From Clostridium sp. (lineage in GTDB: Bacteria; Bacillota; Clostridia; Clostridiales; Clostridiaceae), in NCBI RefSeq assembly GCF_022482905.1, contig NZ_JAKVOI010000001.1:1923958-1987957 (forward strand): a stretch of DNA of 64,000 bases. The letters are read 5' to 3'. Shown here piece after piece: positions 1-6,571 of the stretch. Positions within the stretch are counted from its first letter, which is position 1, and every line of letters starts with the position of its first letter. A program made the position numbers and the translations under genes. The notes beneath the pieces were generated by a model, which worked only from the letters and a program-made list of their open reading frames with translations, ran no database searches and was not told where the DNA came from.

Positions 1-502
1 TTTGCAGCCTTAACTGATTAAAATAGACTTGTCCTATAATTTTTTGCTTATCTATGGGAGGCATTTTCGGCATTTTAAGCTCTTTAAGCTGCTTGAGAGT
101 ATATTTTAAAACCTGCGAACCCTGCAGTCCCAATACAAACTGTTTTTTGATTGTTTTGTTTTCATTAATAAGATAGACCAAAAACTTGGGATCAATGTTA
201 TTGCCAGGTAATAGCTTAACATAGTTTTGCGTGTAAACATATCCTTCATGCTCTTTTCTTACCATCGCTGCAGTTCCCGTGATTAAACTAAACACCACAT
301 CACCATGGCACAAGGTATTTACTTTATCATTGGTTCTGACTTGTTTATTGTCAGCACCGTTTGAAACAATACCTGCCAGATCATCTGCTAAATCCGTTTG
401 ACTATAATAGGTAAAAAGCGGTGTTTTCTCATCAAACACTTCAGTAATCCTAAATTGGGGAGATCCACTTACTAATTCAACTAATTCGCTCAACTTTTTC
501 AT
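1..502 (-). CDS. Type I restriction specificity (HsdS)-like protein, 3' partial
   Basis: An open frame runs leftward from an ATG at 502 out of the window with no stop, giving at least 167 residues. It begins MKKLSELVELVSGSPQ, the usual opening of a type I restriction-modification specificity domain, and later has the segment around NGADNKQV, a Gly-Asp-Val-Val-Phe stretch, and LKQLKELKMPKMP, which resembles the end of a target-recognition domain running into its coiled spacer (LPPxxxQ-like, here MPPIDKQK). Such proteins choose the DNA target for the modification and restriction subunits. Only one recognition domain is visible, so it could be a half-size HsdS or a lone relic; no HsdM or HsdR gene lies inside the window. 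Family call is by motif recognition. Confidence 0.72.
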   Translation of the reverse strand, partial: MKKLSELVELVSGSPQFRITEVFDEKTPLFTYYSQTDLADDLAGIVSNGADNKQVRTNDKVNTLCHGDVVFSLITGTAAMVRKEHEGYVYTQNYVKLLPGNNIDPKFLVYLINENKTIKKQFVLGLQGSQVLKYTLKQLKELKMPKMPPIDKQKIIGQVYFNQLRLQ

Positions 503-651
503 AAAATATTGTGCCTTTCTAAAATTAACTTTATTTGCTATGATGTAATCATATCACAGGAGGAATTTTATTGCAATTACTAAAAGTGTAATTTTTAAAA
601 ATTACACTTTTAGTTGAATTTATTCTTGACACAAACAATTTTGAAAAGTTA

Positions 652-687
652 TTGACAAGTGCAATTAAATTGTATACAATTTAATTG
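652..687 (+). promoter_or_regulatory. Promoter with OhrR-type palindromic operator
   Basis: A TTGACA -35 box at 652-657 and a TACAAT -10 box at 675-680 are separated by 17 bp. A perfect 26-bp palindrome at 662-687, with half-site CAATTAAATTGTA, covers the spacer and -10 box. It closely resembles the known Bacillus OhrR operator, and an OhrR homologue lies just downstream, so repression by that protein is the natural reading. The flavodoxin start follows at 709. Confidence 0.85.
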
Positions 688-708
688 TTTGCAATGAAGG
701 AGGAAAAT

Positions 709-1116
709 ATGATAAAAATAGCAGTAAGATATTATACAAAGACAGGCAATACAAAGAAACTGGCAGATGCCATAGCAGAAGCGGTAGGTGTAGAAGCAAA
801 AACAGTAAACGAAAAACTAGCGGATGATGTGGATGTACTGTTTCTTGGAAGCTCTGTATATGCTGCAGGCGTGGATGTCCAGGTTAAAAAATTTATTGAG
901 GATGTAGATGTTCATGTTGGTAAGATTGTAAATTTCAGTACCGCAGCAATCATTAAGTCCACTTATTCACAAATAAAAAAACTTGCAGATAAAAAAGGAA
1001 TAAATGTAAGTGACAGAGAATACCACTGTAAAGGTTCATTCGGCCCTCTTCATAAGGGGAAACCAGATGCTGCTGATTTAAAGAAAGTAAGTCAATTTGC
1101 AAAATCGTTTTTGTAG
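709..1116 (+). CDS. Flavodoxin-like protein, probably peroxide-regulated
   Basis: A 135-residue flavodoxin-fold protein, probably binding FMN through the N-terminal loop after the first strand (YYTKTGNTKKLA, residues about 8-19), followed by an alternating alpha/beta pattern with the FLGSSVYAAG strand. Flavodoxins carry single electrons between redox enzymes in the cytoplasm. The start at 709 is chosen over an upstream one at 685 because AAGGAGG at 697-703 is correctly spaced for it. It lies 63 bp upstream of an OhrR homologue and behind the palindromic operator at 662-687, so it is probably induced by organic peroxide. No Ohr thiol peroxidase is present in the window, so the flavodoxin takes the place usually held by ohrA. 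The specific redox partner is unknown. Confidence 0.85.
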   Translation: MIKIAVRYYTKTGNTKKLADAIAEAVGVEAKTVNEKLADDVDVLFLGSSVYAAGVDVQVKKFIEDVDVHVGKIVNFSTAAIIKSTYSQIKKLADKKGINVSDREYHCKGSFGPLHKGKPDAADLKKVSQFAKSFL

Positions 1117-1132
1117 AAAAATGACAAATTTA

Positions 1133-1149
1133 ATTGTATATAATACAAT
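1133..1149 (+). promoter_or_regulatory. Second OhrR-type half-palindrome
   Basis: The dyad attgtat-ata-atacaat sits between the flavodoxin stop and the regulator start and repeats the core of the operator at 662-687. It is probably an autoregulatory site for the regulator gene at 1180; the match is shorter and less perfect than the first site. Confidence 0.55.
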
Positions 1150-1179
1150 AATACTATAAAAGGATGGAGTACATATATT

Positions 1180-1617
1180 GTGAAAGATAGATATGACATT
1201 TTAAAATTAGAAAATCAATTGTGTTTCCCAATTTACGCATGTGCAAGGGAAATAGTTAAAAAGTATAAACCATTTCTTGATAAAATGAACCTGACATATA
1301 CACAATATATCACTATGATGGTAATGTGGGAAAGAAAAAAGTTGAATGTTAAGGAACTTGGAGAATATCTTTACCTCAATTCTGGTACCCTGACACCGGT
1401 TTTAAAAAAACTGGAATCTAAAGGATACATTACACGTACCCGTTCAAAAGATGATGAAAGAAACCTACTGGTTACACTAACTGAACATGGAGATAAACTT
1501 AAAAATCAAGCAGTTGAAATTCCCGCACAAGTTGGAAAGTGTGTGAAACTTAAGGTAGAAGAAGTAAGGGAACTATATAAACTTCTTTATAAAATGCTGA
1601 ACAATATGGCAGAATAA
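1180..1617 (+). CDS. ohrR: OhrR-type MarR-family organic peroxide sensor
   Basis: A 145-residue winged-helix MarR-family repressor. The N-terminus reads KLENQLCFPIYACAREI with the cysteine at residue 15, the position of the peroxide-sensing cysteine of Bacillus subtilis OhrR, and continues through LTYTQYITMMVMWE and the recognition region LNSGTLTPVLKKLE with the wing RTRSKDDER. In the family, oxidation of this cysteine by organic hydroperoxide releases the dimer from DNA. Extra cysteines occur at residue 21 and further along, which in other OhrR types allow disulfide formation. Start is GTG, with AAAGGATGGAG upstream. Operators at 662-687 and 1133-1149 fit binding by this protein. High confidence in family and sensing mechanism; targets inferred from position. 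Confidence 0.9.
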   Translation: MKDRYDILKLENQLCFPIYACAREIVKKYKPFLDKMNLTYTQYITMMVMWERKKLNVKELGEYLYLNSGTLTPVLKKLESKGYITRTRSKDDERNLLVTLTEHGDKLKNQAVEIPAQVGKCVKLKVEEVRELYKLLYKMLNNMAE

Positions 1618-1731
1618 TCAAATCCTATTTTTACATTCTCCTTTTACCACGTTTCCGGATATGAACCTGCCTTTCAAACCCCGCCGATTCATTTATTGTG
1701 CTGACTGGCAGCTGGTATCATCCCCACTTTT

Positions 1732-1755
1732 AACTATTGTTCTAGAACAATAGTT
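1732..1755. terminator. 24-bp perfect palindrome between convergent genes
   Basis: Arms aactattgtt and aacaatagtt surround a ctag centre. It overlaps the last codons of the minus-strand DUF3307 gene and faces the end of the ohrR gene 115 bp away, so it may act as a bidirectional stem-loop terminator. A T-rich tail is weak on both sides. Confidence 0.4.
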
Positions 1756-2456
1756 ACGATAAATGCAATCAACATACTGGTCAAGGTACCCACCAAATAT
1801 TTCTCCGCAAAATTTTTATCTTCAAGCTGCTTGTAACGTGCAATACTTTTTGCAGTCAACACAAATCCAATTGCTCCAAATTGATTATATAAAATTAAAA
1901 CTGAAACAATGATTCGTTCAAGCTTTCCAATTATACGTCCTGCTTGAGGATCATTCTCTTCCTGATCACTGCTGTTTTCATCAATAATATACGAGAATAA
2001 TTTCTTTATAAAAACTGCTGCAGGATCCCATATTATCACAAATATCAATGAGCAAGCAACTAAACTGTTAAAATGCCGCCATTGCTGTATATGTCCGTAT
2101 AGTGAGGTTGTTTCTTCACCTAAACCAAACGTATAATATAAGACGGCAAGAATCAAAACGTGTAAAACTTGATCCACTATAAAAGAGGCAAATATACTTG
2201 CTTTCCTACTAAATTTCTTATCTACACGCTTTCTTGTCCAATCAATAAAAAAGTGTGAACTTATAATTATTATGTAAGGTAAAATGGCTTTTTCGAATTT
2301 TACCAAAGGAAAAATTGTCATTAAAAATATGACAGCATAAATTAGTGCATGATATAAAAGATATTTGAAATTATCACGTTTCCTCTGTGCCAATTTTGCA
2401 GTCTGAAAGGTAAAATCGGCAAGGAAATGAGCTATAAGCAAGAAATATATAATCAT
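1734..2456 (-). CDS. DUF3307 family membrane protein
   Basis: A 240-residue integral membrane protein. It begins MIIYFLLIAHFLADFTFQTAKLAQRK, the characteristic DUF3307 opening with a His and Asp in the first membrane segment, followed by HALIYAVIFL and a SSHFFIDWTRKRVDK segment with a second His/Asp pair; about six hydrophobic segments can be counted. Its function is not established. It lies 10 bp behind the SatD-family gene, a pairing that recurs widely in Firmicutes, so the two very likely form an operon. Start has little spacing choice; the upstream TAAGAGGTAAAAT provides the ribosome site. Confidence 0.8.
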   Translation of the reverse strand: MIIYFLLIAHFLADFTFQTAKLAQRKRDNFKYLLYHALIYAVIFLMTIFPLVKFEKAILPYIIIISSHFFIDWTRKRVDKKFSRKASIFASFIVDQVLHVLILAVLYYTFGLGEETTSLYGHIQQWRHFNSLVACSLIFVIIWDPAAVFIKKLFSYIIDENSSDQEENDPQAGRIIGKLERIIVSVLILYNQFGAIGFVLTAKSIARYKQLEDKNFAEKYLVGTLTSMLIAFIVTIVLEQ

Positions 2457-2466
2457 ATTTTACCTC

Positions 2467-3321
2467 TTATAAGTACTTATCCATAAATTTTAAAGCTACA
2501 ATAGTTAAATTTCTGGCTTCGTAGATATTGGCCGTTTTAAAAGTTTTTTCAATACTTTGTCTACTTATATTTAAAATTTCAGCTAATTGTGTAGTCATTC
2601 CTCTTTTCTTTCCACTGGAAACATAAAAATTACCATCATCATTAGCTGCATCTATTGGAATAGGCTCTAAATTCATAAATTCAATTTCATCGAAGGGATA
2701 TCTTTTTACCGATTTACTTTTCTTATAATACGTATAATAATGGAGTTTGTTTTTTGATGCTGCAAGTTTTGAAATGAGGTTAATTTTACTATGATCAATC
2801 ACCTGGCGATAATCAACAGGATACAGCAATTCTGAAATTAGCATAAGTTCATTTTGGTATTCACTATGGTTACCGGTTAATACAAAAGAAGTATTAATTA
2901 AAGCGTTTAAAAATAAATCAGCCTCAGTTCCCGAGTAAATAAGTACGGAATATCCTAGTGAATCCTTTATGTTTTGAATGGCATTACGTGCATTATGATA
3001 TACCGGACCATCTTGAGCAGTGGTGCTTGCATTTTCAATTTTTATATTCCACTCGCCTATGCCAATTCCCGCTCTGATTTCCACAGGAGAAACAAGCATG
3101 CAAAACATTCTAAAATAGAGATATGCAGATTCTGGAGAAATGAACAAGCCTTGGATCTCATCTCCTGCACTGAACTCCACATCTCTGGCCAATGAACTTG
3201 AAAACACCTCGTTTAATTTTTTGATTACTATGATAATGTAGTTCTGTATAGAATTTCTATCTTCAACTAAATATGATCGAGACTTTTTCAGATCCATTAT
3301 CAATACAGTGTAATTTTTCAT
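2467..3321 (-). CDS. SatD family protein with C-terminal helix-turn-helix
   Basis: A 284-residue protein beginning MKNYTVLIMDLKKSRSY and containing FSAGDEIQGLFISPESAYLYFR and the VEIRAGIGIGEW segment typical of SatD proteins, whose streptococcal member was named from an acid-tolerance locus. The C-terminus (about residues 230-275) contains TTQLAEILNISRQSIEKTFKTANIYEARN, which looks like a DNA-binding helix-turn-helix. The ATG at 3321 is preferred to longer frames because AGGAGTG sits just upstream. The gene pairs with DUF3307 downstream. A perfect inverted repeat at 3372-3404 lies 50 bp before the start, so autoregulation is a reasonable guess. Biochemical role unknown. Confidence 0.75.
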   Translation of the reverse strand: MKNYTVLIMDLKKSRSYLVEDRNSIQNYIIIVIKKLNEVFSSSLARDVEFSAGDEIQGLFISPESAYLYFRMFCMLVSPVEIRAGIGIGEWNIKIENASTTAQDGPVYHNARNAIQNIKDSLGYSVLIYSGTEADLFLNALINTSFVLTGNHSEYQNELMLISELLYPVDYRQVIDHSKINLISKLAASKNKLHYYTYYKKSKSVKRYPFDEIEFMNLEPIPIDAANDDGNFYVSSGKKRGMTTQLAEILNISRQSIEKTFKTANIYEARNLTIVALKFMDKYL

Positions 3322-3371
3322 AACATCACTCCTGACAATCATTGTAACACAATTTAGCAAAAATGCAATCG

Positions 3372-3404
3372 ATATAGGTTGCGTTTTTAAAAAGCAACCT
3401 ATAT
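3372..3404. promoter_or_regulatory. Inverted repeat upstream of satD-like gene
   Basis: Perfect 11-bp arms atataggttgc (3372-3382) and gcaacctatat (3394-3404) enclose an 11-bp loop that is itself nearly self-complementary. It sits in the promoter zone of the SatD-like gene and is a candidate operator for the helix-turn-helix carried by that protein. Confidence 0.5.
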
Positions 3405-3540
3405 TGATTGTATAAGAGCGACTATATTTCCTCTTATGTTTATTCTTTTTGACTTTTATCTCTTTAAGTATATATTTTGCTATATTGTATCCTAATATAG
3501 TACTTTCATAAATCACTTTTAAAATAAACTTCTGCAAAAG

Positions 3541-4095
3541 TTATAAGAATTGTTCGTGAACCTGTTCCAAAAACTTCTCCATATCTTTTGATTTTTGTCC
3601 AATATCGATTTCAACTTGTTCTTCAAAGTGTTTCTGCCTGGAATGATCAAAGTCGACCAGTTTTTCCAGAAATCGTCGAAACGCTGCGATTTCTTCTTTC
3701 GTAAAACCTTTAAAAAGATCCAGAAAATACCGGTTGGAATAAAGTGTGTTTTTTCGCATCATGGATAACCCTTCTTCAGTGATACTAATATTGACGCTTC
3801 TCTGATCCGTTGGACTGGGTATGCTGCAAAGGTATCCTGCTTTCACCAGACAACTTACGAGACGGGTCACGTTCTGCTTGCTTGTTCCAAGAGTATTGGC
3901 TATTCTTATAATTGTTGCTTCCTGAGGCTCCAGATGGGCGATTGCAATCATCAGCATAAGTTGCCTTAATGTAAGATTCTCCAGATGAGAATCCGCTTCT
4001 ACCTGTATTTTATTGATAGCAATAAATAAAAGGCTATATGCTTGGTGCATATCGTCCAAAATCTCAAGTTCTTTTTGATAATGACTGTTGTCCAT
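3541..4095 (-). CDS. MarR family transcriptional regulator
   Basis: A 184-residue winged-helix regulator: dimerisation helix at the N-terminus, LTLRQLMLMIAIAHLEPQEATIIRIANTLGTSKQNVTRLVSCLVKAGYL as the helix-turn-helix, and a wing ending SPTDQRSVNISITEEG. The C-terminus is longer than in most MarR proteins (family usually about 150) and charged. ATG at 4095 is chosen because GGAGGG is placed seven bases before it. It is divergent from the truncated ketopantoate reductase-like gene at 4137, the classic layout of a regulator and its target, but only about 40 bp separate them and the target has lost its start region. Confidence 0.85.
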   Translation of the reverse strand: MDNSHYQKELEILDDMHQAYSLLFIAINKIQVEADSHLENLTLRQLMLMIAIAHLEPQEATIIRIANTLGTSKQNVTRLVSCLVKAGYLCSIPSPTDQRSVNISITEEGLSMMRKNTLYSNRYFLDLFKGFTKEEIAAFRRFLEKLVDFDHSRQKHFEEQVEIDIGQKSKDMEKFLEQVHEQFL

Positions 4096-4136
4096 TTTAA
4101 GTCCCTCCAACATTTCGTGCCGTCAAACAGGCTGTA

Positions 4137-5009
4137 TTGTTACATTCAAGAGGAAACTGGAAACGTAGCATAGATCAAAATGGCCTTGTTATCCGTCATT
4201 ACGGTCAAATGCATACAACAAAGGATACAGTGAAAAAAGTAGAAGAACTGGACGCAGACGATAAATATGATTTGATTTTTGTGACTATGCAGTACAACCA
4301 AGTGCTGGATATCCTACCGCAAATTGCAAAGAATGTAAGTAGACACATCGTGCTCATGGGAAACAACATGACGCCCTCGCATTGTCAGGAACAGATTAGG
4401 AATCAGTTGGACGTGCAAAAAGAAATTGCTTTTGGATTTCAGGGAACCGGTGGTTATAGAGAAAGTAAAAAAGTAGTTAGCATGCATCCGTTTCATGTTG
4501 GAATGACAATCGGCGGACTAAGGGAGCATCTGACTTCAGATTTTCAAAAGAACATCTTTACCGCATTTGAGAGCACGGGATATCAACTGACATGGGAACA
4601 AAATATGGAAGGATGGCTACTGTCTCACGCGGCACACATCTTACCGACTGCATACCTTTGCTACAATCTGAATTGTCATTTGAGACGCGCAAGTAAAGAA
4701 CAAATCCAATTGGCCGTTGATGTAATCGCGGAGGCTCATAAAATGCTTAAAAAGCTTGGGTATCCGATCCGACCGGATGGAGAAGAGGAAGCTTATAACG
4801 AGAAGCGTAAGAAAAAGCAGAGAGCACTTTATTGGATGGTAAAAACTCCAGCTGGGAAATATGTCATTAGCACTCACTGCGCTCATGCAGTCGCGGAAAT
4901 GACTGCATTGGATCAAAATTTTGAGAAGTTAAAACAAAAAGCAAACGTGTCCATGCTAGCCTGGGATAAACTCCATACAGGAGCAATGTCGGTCATAGGT
5001 AATGGTTGA
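4137..5009 (+). pseudogene. 5'-truncated ketopantoate reductase-like (ApbA/PanE) gene
   Basis: The 290-codon frame matches the ApbA/PanE-type reductase family from residue about 30 onward: RGNWKRSIDQNGLVIRHYG, the DLIFVTMQYNQVLDILP segment, MGNNMTP, and the C-terminal helical domain. The N-terminal Rossmann segment with its GxGxxG nucleotide-binding motif, normally the first 10-15 residues, is absent: in-frame sequence upstream reaches a stop at 4098 and offers no ATG or GTG. Without that motif NADPH binding is not expected. The missing piece is replaced by the promoter of the divergent MarR gene, so a deletion at the gene boundary is likely. It could still make a residual polypeptide from TTG at 4137. 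Confidence 0.75.
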
Positions 5010-5062
5010 TAATATTGATGTCAACTCAAATTCATATAAACGTCACAGCATCTGTCATCTTT

Positions 5063-5422
5063 TCAAATTTTCTCAAGCTTCTCGACTGTCTTATCGTTTA
5101 GTACATTGCCAGTATTCAATGTACTTTTGGGTTCGATTAAAAGCACATGAACTTCTTCGTCAGCAACAGGCATATGATCAGTCCCCTTTGGTATAATAAT
5201 GCTTTCCCCTTCTTGTAAGCATATATCCTTATCCCTTAGCTTTACTGTTAATATGCCTTTGATTATATAGAACATTTCATCTTCATTTTTATGATTATGC
5301 CAGGTAAATTCTCCTTTGAACTTGGCAATTTTCACATAAGAGTCATTAAATTCTCCAATAATTTTAGGACTCCAATATTCATTAAAAAGCTGAAATTTTT
5401 CTTCCAGATTAATTTTTTCCAT
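5063..5422 (-). CDS. Single-domain cupin protein
   Basis: A 119-residue cupin. Metal-binding motif 1 is visible as WHNHKNEDEMFYIIKG and motif 2 around IIIPKGTDHMP, giving the usual His, His, Glu and His ligands of a small beta-barrel metal protein. ATG at 5422 is better spaced from AAGGGG than the ATG at 5428. Small cupins of this kind act as isomerases, dioxygenases or binding proteins, and nothing here fixes the substrate. It lies downstream of the frameshifted MarR gene on the same strand, with a tiny relic between. Confidence 0.8.
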   Translation of the reverse strand: MEKINLEEKFQLFNEYWSPKIIGEFNDSYVKIAKFKGEFTWHNHKNEDEMFYIIKGILTVKLRDKDICLQEGESIIIPKGTDHMPVADEEVHVLLIEPKSTLNTGNVLNDKTVEKLEKI

Positions 5423-5520
5423 CTTCATACCCCTTATTATAATTAATTTTTAAAATTTCGCTACTACCCGACAAGGCAATCCAGTCGTAATTGAAACTGT
5501 CAAATCAACAAACATTAATT

Positions 5521-5983
5521 TTACCTCTTTCCTTTTGACAATAATTCTATTTGCTTTCCTAAATACGTGTTAAATTCTTCAAAAAACATACAGATTTTAG
5601 ATAGCTCATCTTCTGAATACTTATGAAAAAATTCGGAGTCTCGCTTTTCCCATATTTTGTGCCGTTTTTTTATGCTCGTTAAATAATTTTTCTCCTTTAT
5701 CAGTTAATCGAAAATAAACTTCTTTTTTGTTGTTCTCTAAGAAATAACTTTCAATTAATTCCTTGGCCATTAGTTTTTTAGACATTCTACTAATTGCACC
5801 ACGTGTCATATTCAAACGATTGGCAATATTTGTGACATTTGGTTTGTCCAATGTACCAATTGCATCAATGCAGTGTATTTCAGAGTAACCATGGCCATGA
5901 AGAAATTCTTTTTCTGTTAGCTTGGATAATAAATCTTGTTTTTCAAGATGTTCAGCCAGCAACGCAAGAATTGGAAAATTCAT
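5521..5983 (-). pseudogene. MarR family regulator, frameshifted near the C-terminus
   Basis: The open frame from 5983 encodes MNFPILALLAEHLEKQ and a good MarR core (VTNIANRLNMTRGAISRMSKKL, wing NNKKEVYFRLTDKGEKLF) but stops at 5621 after an unrelated tail. In another frame the sequence continues as HKIWEKRDSEFF, then HKYSEDELSKICMFFEEF to a stop at 5521, the usual final dimerisation helix. The break lies at a run of seven T on the plus strand (5665-5671). Either the repressor is truncated, the run is phase-variable, or a base was mis-called. A promoter is visible at 6015-6043. Confidence 0.75.
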
Positions 5984-6014
5984 AAGCTCCTCCTAAAATT
6001 GTTTCATTGACGAC

Positions 6015-6043
6015 ATTATAATAATTTTTTGGTGCATAGTCAA
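6015..6043 (-). promoter_or_regulatory. Promoter of the MarR gene at 5983
   Basis: On the minus strand TTGACT (6043-6038) and TATAAT (6020-6015) are separated by 17 bp. An imperfect AT-rich dyad (aataattatgattatt) lies just upstream of the -35 box and could be an operator. RBS AGGAGGAGC precedes the start. Confidence 0.7.
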
Positions 6044-6060
6044 CAATAATTATGATTATT

Positions 6061-6571
6061 ATTCTATACAAACACTTTTATAATATATAAGATTCATGTA
6101 AAAGTACATGTATCATTATAAACATCTACCTATTCATTTTTGTTTTGGAGATGAAAAAAGAGCCCTGTTATGCGCTCTCAAATTAATCATTTTGCCTATC
6201 TATATCAAGTATTTCTCCAATAATTATCCTATAAATTATAAAAAGGAGATCTATGAAATTATTGTCCAATGGTGGTTGCATTTAAGTTTATCGTGTCCTG
6301 CAACCACAGGCACCAGTCTGGTAATTACCATTACTTTTTCTCATGTATGTAAATCTATTATTTTCATTTCCTCTAAGGTATTTCCTTAGGACACTTATTA
6401 TAATATAGGTTTTATGTTACAGCTTAACGTCATATTAATTAACTATTTATTTAATTTTTTAAGATCTTATAAACAATATGAATGAGTATAAAAATAGACA
6501 TTCATTTCTGAACGTCTAAAAATAAAGAAGTGGATACCGTTTTTTTACTTGACATCCATATGGGTTTTGAA
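6061..6571. other. Intergenic region without a supported gene
   Basis: No family-like reading frame was recognised. A 93-codon plus-strand frame at 6108 has no ribosome site or recognisable content. The only translated-looking item is a ten-residue frame at 6253-6285 (MKLLSNGGCI) preceded by AAAAAGGAGATCT, which has a good ribosome site but no known counterpart. A short ctaagg/ccttag hairpin lies at 6373-6389. Confidence 0.4.

Noticed and set aside
6108-6389. 93-codon plus-strand frame
   Set aside because: No ribosome site, no recognisable domain, and it runs through hairpin-containing intergenic sequence.
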